From Stenopsyche tienmushanensis (taxonomy: Eukaryota; Arthropoda; Insecta; Trichoptera; Stenopsychidae), in NCBI GenBank assembly GCA_008973525.1, contig WACJ01000314.1, forward strand, positions 1-64,000: a stretch of 64,000 nt of DNA, given 5' to 3'. The notes beneath the pieces are model-generated. The model was given only the letters and a program-made list of their open reading frames with translations, was not told the origin of the DNA and made no database searches. Both the position numbers and the translations under genes were made by a program. Of the stretch, positions 34,301 to 45,775 are shown one piece after another; the stretch's first letter is position 1, and each line of letters begins with the position of its first letter.

Positions 34301-37300
34301 TATTTCATGATGTTCAGATTGTATGAAATTAGAGACCTGCCTTGCGGCCAACATGTCTGTAGTAATGCTCGATCCAAAGCAGAATGTCTAAAATAAATAA
34401 AAACATCGTTATGTCGCAAATTCGAAAACGATCCTAATCGACTTTGAATAGAACATGTTGTACTTTGATGGCGTTTGGATGTTCAACGTCTTTGGAAAGA
34501 TTCACTAGGATTGCAGACATCAAAGATGAACTGATGCCACCGGAGATCATAGCGCCTATGGCCTGAGTTTTACTGAACCTTTTCATGCACGCTTCCGTCG
34601 TTAACACTACGATGCTTTCGTTGACATCTTGGAGCTCTGGATTTTTTTTGGTACGATAAGTAGGAAATCGGAATAATTATAGATCGTCAAGTGTTAAAAT
34701 ATACCTCTGTAATGAGGAACGAGGTTCCAGAACATTGATTCATCATCAGGATTGAAGTGAGTTATCCTCCTTCCGAAGAAAACCAATCCGTTGGAATCGT
34801 ATTGGTATTCTTCGTATGTCCCAGGGCGAACTTGTGTCAAAAGTGGTACGTCATTCATGGTCAAAGCGATATCGCTGATCGCTATAAAGATATTTTAGAA
34901 CGCTGAAGATTTTCACATGAATCTTAGATATTAGATACATTTAAATCAATTCCATTTACCTTTGGCCTCAGATGACACAGCGAGAACCCTTTGGTTGCGG
35001 CTGTAGATTCTGTATAAGGGCTTAACTCCGTATGCATCTCTAGCAATGTAAATCTTGTGTGATTGCATATCAATCAGGCATAATGAGAACACTCCATCAA
35101 GTTTTTGGAGGGTTTTGACGATGCCGACCTTTCTGTAGAGATGCATTATGCACTCAACGTCGTAATCTGATTGATATTGAAATCCAAACTCATCCTTCAG
35201 CTGGAAATTTACAATTGTCGTTAGCTACTCTTTGCTGTTATTATCAATTTGCTGTTGACCTTCTTGCATTTCTCTTTTCACCGAATTAATTGCCTTTGCG
35301 GAATACAATCAAAGGCTACATGTCTGTAAGTTTGAAAATCTTAATATGTAATGTTTGTAAGTCTGTAAATCTTTATGTATCTAAGTCCTTGTATCCGTGT
35401 ATAACTCTGCCTGCAATATAATAATGCGAATGTAATATGTGCTTGAGAATGTATCAATAATTTTCATAATCCTGATTGCTCGTTCCATACAAACGGACGA
35501 GATGTTAAGCAGGCCGTGCAGTTTTCTAGCGATGGTAAGAATTATGGTGTTCAATTGGTGCTTCATACAATAAAAATTGGAATAACAAATCGATAATTAT
35601 ATTGGAGGGATCTGAAAGTATTCGAAAATTTTGAGAAATTGTGTTTGGTTTGGTTTGTGTATCATATAGACATCTTTGTAAGTATTTTTTTCGGGAACTA
35701 TTATTAAACATTGTTTTTATGAAACGGATTTTTTATTATAAAGGATACATTTTCCAGAACCGAAACTAACGAAGATAATGTACGACCAAAAAAATCGGAA
35801 TTCCAAATTCCAGCACCTGAGCCCAAATTGACAATAAAAAGTGTTATTTGTGTACATGATCGGATATGTGGGGAATAATTCATTATGAATTAATAAAACC
35901 GGGAAATTTTGCAACAAAAATTAAGGGGGTGTTCCAATGTGACGGATTGGAAAATAGATTTTTTTTTTGCATTTTTCGATAGTTTTTACCCTTTGAATTG
36001 ATATCCTATAGTCGGTATTTCAAATTTTCGGTCAAATTTTAATAAGATATTCAAAACTATCATGGCTATCGTCGGAGTCTCCAAGTTGTTGATATTTTGA
36101 TCTTAACTTATAATTTCACCTCATTTATGGTGCAAAAAATGTGTGTTTTTCTCTCTTTTTACGAAAAACGCCGCCATTATGTTAATTTTTAATGAAATAA
36201 AAAAGTGGAGGTTCGGACGATAGGGGCCAATCACTTAGATTAATAAACTTTTTCGATTCGCTGAACGTATTATATATGTGTTAATTTAGAAAATATCACA
36301 TTGCAATCAATCAAAACCTCCAATTCTTAATGCCCAGGAAGGCCAAGAACCGCCCCGTTGAAATTGTGGTTGAAGTTGAATCCTCAAAAACATGGATGAA
36401 ACTCTTTTCGATTAATTTAAAACGTATTTTTCTCCTTATCAAATCCAGGCAGTATACTGTTCAAAGACCATAATCAGCTTTCGGGGTACAGCAATGTCAT
36501 TTTGAATCGCATATGTTGTACAATTTTTGCAAAAAAATGATAATGAGCGTTGAGACATTTTTAACCTCGAGCAACAAATTTGCTGACGAAAATTATCGAC
36601 AACTCTTGTTAATATCAGAAATTGCAGAAAAGGTCAACAGGACATCGCAATACTGCACATAAACAAATAATACGAATTTTGAAAGACCTTCCCCGAGTCA
36701 TATTTTATCTTATTTAAAAAAAATCCTTGATTCAATCCCCAGGATGATTTTTATGTGGTTATCCATAAGCGTTCATGAATAAATTATTAGCTTTTGATGA
36801 AGCACAGAATCATAAGCTGCATCAGCTGCTTGGAACTTAATTTTCAAGGAGTTTTTATTTTGCCTGGTTTATCAGACGAAAATAATTTTATGCGGGACTA
36901 GCAATTTCACCAGATCTTCACCAGTGCCTACTCATTCCACCTGTAGATAGTCCCACGGTTAAGCGATTGGAATTGTAACTCAAATATCTTAGGTTCGAGT
37001 CCTAAAGGAGATATGGATAGAGAATTTATGACAAATTTAAGTTAATTTGGAAGTATGTGGACAACTTTGATCTACGAGTTAATAAAATCAAAATTAGGGT
37101 TTTTGGTCAACTGAATTGAGTTTGGGGATTAGTGGTCTTGAGCAATGATACCACCTATTTTTTTCTCGCAAAAAATCAATGCGACATCTAATTCGAAGGG
37201 GTTAAAATGGCTATTCTGCGGGGGTAATGACGCTATTAATTTTTGGTATGTAGATATAATAATAAAATATCAGATGAGCGTCATGTGGCTTATACTCTCT

Positions 37301-39328
37301 TCCAAGAAGTCTCTCATTGTGTTCTAATCCCTTTTTAGCAATCGTTCTCGCAAGTAGAGGGATGAAGGCACACGGAAACGATCCATTTTCAATTTACTCG
37401 AAAAATAATTTGCATGTTTCGCAAATGTAACAATATTTTAAGTGAAATGATTTCTACTTCTGGTAATAAAGTTCTTGGCACAGAGAGCATGAAACCGAGC
37501 AAACTCAAAGAACATTTCGAGAATGCTCATAAGGAGTTGACAGGTAAATAATTTGATTTTTTTAAGAGGAAAGAGAGTGTGAATGTTGACTGAATCGTGT
37601 CTTCAGTTACCTGACTTCAGTTACTGAATTCCAGACTGTTCAGTTTTATGCAATGAAGTTGGGGCCAAATTAAACGGTCTTTTGTACCACACAGAGGTAT
37701 TCTATCTATCGAGAGGGAGAATTTTAAACAGGATTTATGAGGCCAAAAAGAAATAAAGTTGCTGACTTCTGTTTTTTTCTGTGAAATTAACATGTCTGAT
37801 GACAGGGAAATATGATGAATATCTTGACAGCATAAGATAAAATTGCAAGCTTTCTGCATAAATTGGAACTTTATGCAGCGCTTTATATGCTTTTGCGATA
37901 TATCGATGTGTTTACACAACTGTGTGAGCAATTGGCAAATGACAAATCTGAATAAAATCTCGTTTGAAAAATCTGTGATTCACCATTTATCTGCAGTAAT
38001 AGACTCACTGAAGCAATCTTTCCCGGACACGGACAATCGTCAGTTCAATTCTTGGATATTAGGATCATTTTCTACTGATGATGAAATTTTTCAAGACTGT
38101 GATAAAAAGATGTGTCAGTCAAAGTAGAATTTCTCGGACTGCTAGAGAATTGTACTTTCAGATAAGTGGAATTTCAAATCTATGACCTCTGTACATTTTG
38201 GCGAAAAGCAGGTGCTGAACATCATTAATTAGTCAAGGAAGTATATTAAAATTGTAATATCATATAGTTTTGTGCAATTTCAAGATAAATAAATATGTAT
38301 ATGTTGTTTTCTCAAACAAAATTTTAAAGGGGGGTGAAATCAGTTTCCCTGATAGGCTACAGGGGTAACGAGACTAAAAAGGTTAGGAACCGCTGCTCTA
38401 GAAAATAATGTCAAGACCTCGTTGAAAGCTTTCATCGGGGACATTATGGCAAACATAAATTAATATTATCGATTTTGTCGAATTTCCACTCGGAAAGGTT
38501 TTTGAATTAAATATGGATGACTTAAATCTAGTGATAATAATACATTAACTAACGAGTCATCAATAATTAAAGAGAATAATTTCGACAATAATATTCATGT
38601 AGAATGCTTATTATTATATATATATCTTGGCATCACATTTGGGGGACCTTTAGATTACATTCATCAAGAAGAATAAATAATGTGGAATGATATGCTCGAA
38701 GATCCTTTTGAAATAACGTTCTAACAATATGTAAAAAGTTGGTAGAATGGTGTCCTATCCGGTATGTCCTTAAAGTCTCAAATAAATAAAATTGTGATGT
38801 CGAATGTGCTAAATGACGCCCAGGATAATGAAGCGGATCTATTAATTGTAAAAGCTGAAACCTACGGTGTTGATGCCACTCTTCTACTAAGCGGCTTTCG
38901 TTTCAATCTTATTTACGACTACAAGTGCTTTTCGACTGAATAAACTGTTAAATAAAAGCAAAAATATAAATAAAGGTGCCATCTAGTTTAGTAGAAAAAA
39001 GTCTGCTTACCGCGTTATAGTTGAACAGTTCGCCTCTGCACATCACGGTGATCGTTGGTGACTCTATGATTTTGACGCTGTGCATTGTTCTGGGCACATC
39101 TATGCCCTCCGGGTTGCGGTGTCCGCAACATGACTCCTACAAATTTAATTTATGCTGCAAAAATGATTTGATTGCTCGAAAAGATATTGAGCAGTCATTT
39201 GCATATACCTTTACTCGGCTATCAAATCCCAATCTCCAAGAATCCATACCACGGCGATGGATCTTTCTAAATTTGGTGGCATTTCTCTCTGAATATGGGT
39301 CACCAAAGAATACCCAATTGCCACACAT
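31321..39328 (-). CDS. asparagine synthetase-like protein 2 (synthetase site lost), 11 exons, 544 aa
   Basis: Exons: 39328-39209, 39136-39011, 35200-34960, 34881-34705, 34636-34464, 34387-34210, 34042-33901, 33830-33768, 31877-31704, 31635-31492, 31417-31321. All have GT-AG introns and the frame stays open; a stop (TAG) lies in frame just before the ATG. Intron positions and phases match gene 1 throughout. Glutaminase half: Met-Cys-Gly nucleophile kept, Arg47 and Asp96 kept, but Arg74 replaces the oxyanion-hole Asn. Synthetase half: the PP-loop reads SGGISS (253-258; usual SGGLDS, Asp lost), FSGNGAGE (357-364) replaces FSGEGSDE with both acids lost, and KATIG replaces RASVG. The protein ends about 30 residues into the last exon, without the conserved W-M-P-W tail of gene 1. 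ATP-dependent asparagine synthesis is therefore unlikely. Introns 2 (3.8 kb) and 8 (1.9 kb) hold transposon relics. Confidence 0.85.
32640..33200 (-). mobile_element. hAT-like family A element in intron 8 of ASNS-like gene 2
   Basis: Inverted copy of family A (33118 down to 32826, for example TACATCACCGGTAGGGAAA near 32988). It is followed on the minus strand by a readable hAT C-terminal dimerisation segment at about 32755-32660: ISPTNMEAERIFSAASCLAN then KIRSRLNDETLDV. This order matches the copy at 17.6-18.35 kb and ties family A to hAT transposons. About 33120-33200 holds the GCGCCCGTGGTAGGCGCC motif shared with 1703-1732. Confidence 0.75.
33399..33434. repeat. hairpin with 15-bp perfect arms
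   Basis: TATTCCTACTCCTCC and GGAGGAGTAGGAATA are separated by six bases (TGTAAT). It lies in intron 8 of ASNS-like gene 2, beside GC-richer unidentified sequence (about 33590-33715). Confidence 0.85.
35901..37390. other. intron 2 of ASNS-like gene 2, unassigned part with a tRNA-like segment
   Basis: Nothing protein-like was recognised. Near 36955-37012 is a tRNA-like segment: an A-box-like GGTTAAGCGATTGG and a perfect T-arm, TTAGG-TTCGAGT-CCTAA (36989-37005), including the B-box GGTTCGAGTCC. No matching acceptor stem could be found, so it is more likely a SINE head or a tRNA relic than a working tRNA gene. Confidence 0.35.
37400..38400 (+). mobile_element. hAT (ZBED5-like) transposase relic in intron 2 of ASNS-like gene 2
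   Basis: The plus strand reads NKVLGTESMKPSKLKEHFEN (about 37463-37523), matching the BED-finger region of ZBED5/FAM200-type hAT proteins (C-VL-NESMKPSKL-RH). An open stretch at 37843-38127 includes SVIHHLSAVIDSLKQSFPD and RQFNSWILGSF, as in the middle of the same family. Stops and shifts separate the parts. Its strand is opposite to the host gene. Confidence 0.65.
38480..38980. other. intron sequence with dispersed repeat
   Basis: About 38530-38625 (ACATTAACTAACGAGTCATC, then AATTAAAGAGAATAATTTCG) has a counterpart at 44485-44560. A plus-strand, frame-broken reading (for example WNDMLEDPFEITF) follows near 38680-38725. I cannot assign it to a family. Confidence 0.35.
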
Positions 39329-40139
39329 TCCAGCATGCTACTTGGCACCTACAAATTGCGGGCACTTTCCGGTTAAACCGTATAATAACGATGCTTTATA
39401 TTTAAACAGTGAAACCCCGGAATCTACAATTACACCTTTCGTAAAACCTGAGCGTGGGAGAAATAGGCTGAATAATGCGAAGTGAAGCCCCCAAATGCTT
39501 CAGGTTACTAGATGAAAACCTTGAACTATTTTTGGAAAATCGGAATCAACGAGGAACAGAAGGGAGAAGAAATAAAATGTAAGACACACATAATAATTGG
39601 GAACGTTTCATATTCATTAATGAACGCAGGAAACCTCCATGGGACAGGATTTATAAGCGAGTGGCAAGATTATCGTTATTTTAAAATGATATTTCGATTA
39701 TCATTGCAAATCAATCAACCACGGACGGCTATGATCTTCTGATGCTTTTAAGAACCAGGAATGCGGGATAAATCTGGCTCGAGCAGATCGATTAGAAATG
39801 TTAATACTTCGCATTTCATCCACAATCACACAATTGAAAATACCGTTAGAACATTTTCAATGTGTAAATTTAATAAAAGCTGAAAATAGGGTAGGGTAAG
39901 GTAAGGATAGGGTAAAATGGGATACATTACGCAAGGTGCTTATGTATTTAAACCGGTCAATGGGTGTATAATTGTATGTTGAACAGACAGATATGTTAAA
40001 GTGGACCAGAAGTACCTGACCTGATATATAGATTTTAAAAAAATACTACGGCAGAAAGTAGCTACCTTATAAAGCTTAATTTTCAAGTATCAAGATACTA
40101 TGTGTTTTAGTATTTGTTTGGCATTCATCAATAGGGAGC

Positions 40140-41010
40140 ATTCCCAGTGAATTTGTAACATGGAAAAAATTGGTCATCGCTATGTGATACATACAATACT
40201 TTTATTTGAAATGTCTCAGTACAACCGATATCAAAGTCGAGCTAGATTCTTCTCTGAGGGAATTTGCGCCTTTGTTTACAACAGTAAGATTTTAGGTGAC
40301 AGAGAAATAACCACCCCAGAAATTGTGAAGAAAATCCACAATATGATATTGGATGATCGTCGTCTGAAAATGCGTGAGCTATTAGACTTGATAGGCATTT
40401 CAAAAAATGCTCTATATTACATATTGATTGAATATTTGAATATGACAAAGATGTGCGCAAGACGGGTGCCGAGTTTGCTCACAATGGAACAAAAATAGCA
40501 TCGTGAAGATGTCTCAATCGAATGTTTGGCGATGTTTGACAGCAATAAAACCGAGGGGAGAATCGGCTCCAAATAAAGCGAAGATAGTTTCATCTGCAGG
40601 CAAATTTAGGGCGTAATTTTTATTGATTATCTTCAAAAAAAAAGAACAATCAACGGCAATAATTATGCGAACTTTTGCAATGTTTGAGTGATGAAATCAA
40701 GAAAGACGGCCGAATTTGACTAAAAAGAAAGTGTTGTTTCATCAAGACAAATTTACACATTCTTTATCGTGGTGATTAAAATCAATGAGTTCGAATTACC
40801 TCATGTCATTCGCAAGATTTAGCCCCCTCGAACTATTTTTCACCGGCGGTTAATGACTATTTTGAGGAGATCGACGGCTCTCACTATAAACAGGCTATCG
40901 AAGCTATTGAACATCGCTGAGAATAGTGTATCGAGCTCAAACGAGACTATATTGAGAAATAAATATACTTTCTTTGTCAGGTCGGGTACTTCTGGGACTA
41001 TCCTCCTACT
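40140..41010 (+). mobile_element. degenerate mariner transposase (copy 3)
   Basis: The N-terminal HTH region is open from about 40160 to 40498: TTPEIVKKIHNMILDDRRLK, LIGISKNALYYILIEYLN and CARRVPSLLTMEQK, after which a stop replaces the expected Gln codon. The C-terminal YFEEIDGSHYKQAIEAIEHR (about 40858-40917) and CIELKRDYIEK then appear with stops between. Catalytic segments between them are partly deleted. It is the same family as the relic at 860-1330; a further scrap matching its 3' end (TTCTTTGTTGGGTCGTGTAC) lies at about 13217 in intron 8 of ASNS-like gene 1. Confidence 0.85.
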
Positions 41011-41014
41011 ACAG

Positions 41015-42225
41015 CCATATGGAATAAAAATTATTGCACAATCGTACGTATGATTGAAAATTTAATATGAATGAAATCATGATATAAGTAAGTCGATTTT
41101 AAAGACAAATAAATTTAAATAAGCATCCCAAGTTAATATTAATTTTATGACCGAGTATGATTTTTATTTGCTATGAAATAGGATAATTAAAACCGAAAGC
41201 TTTCTTGCGCGAATACGTGGAATCGATTTTAGCATTTTCACATGTCTAACATTAATAAAATCTATATAATATAGTCGAATGTCTAATGAAAATGCCATAA
41301 TCTCAATGATGATTTTTTGTCGATAAAATTAAATAGCCTTTGTAACAGTCAAACAAATATAATACATAACCAAAAATGGGTCAAAGAATTTCAAATTCAA
41401 ATAAATAGTATATAAATAAAATAATAACATCAAGTTCAAGTAAAAAAAGCTGTAGAGAAGAAATTTATGAACCACTAACAAAGGTCCAAGAAAATGTATA
41501 CGCGTGAAAGCTTAGATCGTAAGCCATATCGATTTTAAAAAAATATTAATTTAAAATCACCAATACAAATATGATAAAAAAGGATATTGAAGGATTAATA
41601 TTATCATAATAATTGATTTGTATTTTTTAGTTCATTAACAAAAATAGGGTTCCACTGTATGTAAATTTGAAAAGAACTACATGGCAATATGTTAGTGTAA
41701 ACGATTCTATCGCTATATATTTATAATATTTTAGATCAAGTTCAACTAAATTATAAATTGGAAAAACACTATAGAATTTTGTATAGATGCCACCGACATA
41801 TGGAATGGATTTATGGTTTTTGGTATGTTATATTAAACGCAATCTAACACTAATCTAATATCATCTTGAAAACTAAATATACATTCCAGATTAAAAAAGC
41901 ATAGATATAATAATATATAGCTTAATTTTAATAGTTAGGGTAGTAAATAAGGGTGCATTTTATAGACCAAAAAGATGCAACAGCTCCATATTTTGCCAAT
42001 TTCAAAAGCGTGTGACGTTGAAAATTTGAACTGTCATAGAAGACGAGGAATATTTGCAATGGAACAGTCGAAGTGAAATCATTAATAACTTAAAGCCAGA
42101 ATCGATTACGATTTTCCAAACCCAAAATGATAATACTTTGCAAAAACGCTAAGAATGGGAGGAAATGCGAATTAAGAAATAATAAAAGCGACCCAAAATC
42201 ATCAACAACGAATGAAAGATTTGTA
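41015..42225. other. no gene recognised
   Basis: Very AT-rich with no significant open frames. AGGGTTCCACTGTATG near 41647 resembles the end of the Tigger element at 22.73 kb, so a pogo-type fragment may lie here. Confidence 0.4.
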
Positions 42226-42230
42226 AATAC

Positions 42231-42310
42231 CTGACGGATTACTAGTGGGCCCGCAATTTTGACGGCTTGAAGATCTTCCTCTGGAGAAGCACCTTCCTTG
42301 GCCAGGTTCG
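42231..42310 (-). other. orphan exon candidate, 80 bases
   Basis: Flanked on the minus strand by an acceptor (ACTATTTCAG) and a donor (CAG/GTATTT). In one frame (entering in phase 1, leaving in phase 0) it reads NLAKEGASPEEDLQAVKIAG then PLVIRQ, which is convincingly protein-like and acidic, and it is GC-richer than its surroundings. I do not recognise the protein. It could be an internal exon of an unseen minus-strand gene or a leader exon of ASNS-like gene 2, whose first coding exon has a possible acceptor (TTTGTAG) near 39349. Confidence 0.45.
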
Positions 42311-42587
42311 CTGAAATAGTACATTAATTTTAAAGCATAAGCCTACTTAAGCCAATTCGATTGCGCAATAAGTGGGGGCTGAAATACGAACGTCTGGCCC
42401 ACCCCACTCAGTTGAAGTGACCAAGCTTTCTCATACACGAAATGAGACACTCACACTTTAAATGTTTTCTTATGATTATTAGTATTTTCAGCTTTTCGAT
42501 AAATTTGTAAATGTGGATATTTATTAATGGGAATTTATTGAATATAATATAATGCTTTGTACGTTAACAAAATTTCTAGAAAAAATT

Positions 42588-43572
42588 ATTATATATATAA
42601 AAATCTGTGTGTGTCCGTTTGTCTGTCTGTCCGATCCAATTTTGCTAAGGCAAACAAAGTCTTTAGTCAACGATGCCGAGAGGCGGTAATGTCATGCAAC
42701 AATTCAATCATTTATGCATTCTAAAAGCGAGTAGCCGCCAAGCAAAGCAATGCCTTGGAGCTAACGAAAATGAGCATCAAACTTTAAAAAAACATTAATA
42801 ATTTACAGTTCGGGTATTCCGCGCTAAGCTTCGCCTAAAGTGCGGGAGATTTCGTAAGAAATTCATGAAGCTCTACTTCTTTCGTAAAATTTATATAATT
42901 CTTAAACCAGCTAATAGACTGAAACGAAATTTTGGTGGTGCCTACAAAAGAGCTTACTGCATCGATGTGTCAGCGTGATAAAGTTTAAAAAGTTACTTTT
43001 TGACATGAATTGTATGTAACGGCAATTGATTAAATGACACATAAACATAACGATAGCATTCAGTTAGTTCATCATTCTATATAAAAAATATATTTGAATT
43101 GGGTATTTTAACACTGAAAATTGGCGTGCTTATAATTTCTCTCCGAAACATAAACCCACCACGACATGTAGCAACGGCACAAGGTTTTTACAAAAAGCCC
43201 TAAATGCCCTAAAAGGTTTCCGTGTCCAACCGGACCGAATTTCGGACCACTGATACAACGAAGAAACGTCTCGCGATCGGACGCCATGCCCGAAAATTTC
43301 CACAGAACATGGTCTACCTTCATGAACGGATCTCCACATGGAACATCACAAGGCACTGGCAGTTATTCCGCGTCCATGAGACCGACAGGAGATTCGAAAT
43401 ATCGGAACGATATATATTTTAAATCTTAATGTACCTCTCAACTAATTGTGTAATTAAAAAATATATAAAATCATTCCAATAAACTGAATTAAAATACATA
43501 CACTTTATCTTTACAGCTTTACTTAATATCTTTAAGTGTGGTATTGCAACGCATGTCGAGTATTCGCTAGTA
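42588..43572 (+). mobile_element. Helitron-like non-autonomous element, most complete copy
   Basis: It starts at TATATATATAAAAATCTGTG, then TGTGTCCGTTTGTCTGTCTG. The shared blocks GCCGAGAGGCGGTAATGTCA and CGGGTATTCCGCGCTAAGCT follow. The end is GTATTGCAACGCATGTCGAG then TATTCGCTAG at about 43541-43570, followed by TATA. The CTAG end fits Helitron 3' CTRR. The middle (43206-43350) carries the CAACCGG-CCGAATTTCGGAC segment shared with 6780-6930. Both-strand open frames at 43108-43422 are in this cargo. No Rep/helicase is encoded. Confidence 0.7.
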
Positions 43573-43574
43573 TA

Positions 43575-45195
43575 GAAATAAAAAAAGGAGCGAATCTCTT
43601 GGAGATGTAATCAATTTCATCAGAGAGTTTTATCGAAAAATGTTTCAATATGTATCAAAAATGAAACTTTGAGTAATAACCTACGTAACGTACAATACAA
43701 TATGTTTCCATATTGTATCGTTTTTTTGTTTGTATCAAGATAATATGGTTGAAAATGTATTTTAGATAATTGAGAATTTATTTTTTGTCAAAACTCCCTT
43801 CTCTCGTGGAGTAATTTACATTAAAATGGATGATTGAGCATGTTTAAAGATAAATTGGCTATACAATATCTTCTCGGTACTTAAATTTAATAAGGGCTGC
43901 TTTATGCAATATAATACGGGTAATTGTTATTTCGCAACTGCTTTTGACATTTTTATTTCTCGAGTGTTCCCGTGGAAATCCAAAGGACATATGCTTTAAG
44001 ATTGAATTGCACATCAAATTAAAATAAAAAGGGGATAATCGCATTCAACCTTCATGTCAACATGAAGGCAATAATAATTTCTGTTCAGTCATGTTTGATT
44101 TGCATTTTATCTATTTTTAGACGATTGTATTTGTTGGTAATTTGTGTATTAAGTGGTTGAAATTTTTAATTAATCAGCTTAGTTTTTATTTAAGAGTCTA
44201 GATATAGATAAATATTTTTTATATTTTCGTGGACTCCCGGTAATGGTTTCGCGGATCCCCAGCGGTCCACTTTAAAGACCGCTGATATATTTTCGCCCAC
44301 AATTCTTATGCAGAATTTATTTGATTGTATTAATCTAATAATACTATAATCTTTACTCTGTGTTCTTCATGTTATCCTGGTATCAATAATTTTATTGTTA
44401 TCGAACCAAATTCCCGCTTGCAATTTTAAATCCTTATTATGTATTTGTTTAGGTAATATTTTTCTATATAAATAGAAAATAATACGTTAACTAATGTATC
44501 ATTAATAATTAAAGAGAATAAATTCGACAATGCTAGTCGTGTAGAATGCATATTATAAAAGAAGGATTAAAACATTCTAAATTATGCTAGAAAAAAATAG
44601 TTCTTTGTCAATCAGCAAAAAAAATGAAGCAACATAGATGAAGAGTGTTCGGATTTTGATGAAAATAATTTTCCGAATCTGAAGACAACTTGGAGAGACG
44701 ATGAAGTATAGAATATATACACACAAAAGGCGAATTAGAGTCTTCCAACAGCGATAACGAACAGGAGAACGCTATAAATAAGCATCCAGAGCAAACGACA
44801 CGATTATTATTCAGATCTGAATGTTTTCACTTGTAGAGGATATGCTTAAAGACAATGTAAAGAATTCAATTTGTCTGATCACATAATGAACAGCATGAAA
44901 TATTGAATCGACTTTAACGTAGATGTTATGATTGTATGTCCGCCACATATCGTCTGTACAAATCCATTTATCTCTCAGGACAGCGCAGCGTGTGTGAAGC
45001 GTGTATATCAATAAATAAACACCGTTGATAGCTCACAATATTCGTTCATTTATTTGCGCAAACATAAATAATACACTTGAAATCGATTAATTTGGGTTAT
45101 CATTATTAGTCGATAAATTAGGGTTATCGAATTATATAATCGTCTCTCTCCGTCTCTGTTTCCCATTCACAATCTCCGAACACAATGTGTAAGAA
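43575..45195. other. gene-free stretch with dispersed repeats
   Basis: About 44310-44560 matches pieces at 28290-28460 and 38530-38625. About 44925-45175 (ATCGTCTGTACAAATCCATTTATC, AATAAATAAACACCGTTGAT, ATTAGTCGATAAATT) belongs to the unit also seen near 17090-17230 and 52260-52370. No coding sequence recognised. Confidence 0.45.
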
Positions 45196-45197
45196 TA

Positions 45198-45775
45198 CAG
45201 CAGACCTGCGGTAATCCGACAAACGTTTTGTAAAGTAGTGTCGGATTATCAAATTTGTACTATAGAGTACTGCCCACGACCTATTGTAGTCCGGAACTGT
45301 TACTTGTGGTCCGTAAAATTATGAAAATGATGAAATATACATTTACAATACAAGGTTTTCATATTATAAAATTAACGTCATAAACACAATGGCCATAGCA
45401 GTTTTAAAAAATAAAAACCTGTTACTGTCAAAACAATAATGGACACAGAAATAGATATATGCCTGTTTCCTTCCCGAAGAAATGATCTCTGGATATTTAG
45501 TTTTCTGTAGAGTTTGCCTCTTGCCTGGCCCACAATAAATGGTGGAGAAGAACTTTTTAATGTTATCGCGGTTCTCTTTTATATAATTAATTATGGATCA
45601 TCATACGTTGTACTCATTTGCCAATATACAAAAAGATTCACTACGATTTAGGCGGTGTAGAATCTCACGTTTGCATTTTTTACATTGGCGAAGCATTGCC
45701 ATACATTGTGTATAGGCATGTCGGATTACATAGGTCTCCGGATTAGACTAGGGCCGGATTACCGCAGGTTTGCTG
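45198..45775. mobile_element. pogo/Tc1-type MITE, 578 bp
   Basis: Left end CAGCAGACCTGCGGTAATCC and right end, on the other strand, CAGCAAACCTGCGGTAATCC form inverted repeats of at least 20 bases with one mismatch. They are flanked by TA on both sides (45196-45197, 45776-45777), and CAG starts are typical of pogo/Tigger elements. The interior has further CCGGA/TCCGG-type subterminal motifs and no usable open frame. Confidence 0.85.

Noticed and set aside
36955..37012. Functional tRNA gene
   Set aside because: The T-arm is perfect, but no acceptor stem pairs with the sequence after it; reported only as a tRNA-like segment.
39021..39485. Longest single open frame in the window, plus strand, 154 codons
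   Set aside because: It is antisense to exons 1 and 2 of ASNS-like gene 2, whose minus-strand reading has family motifs and correct splice sites.
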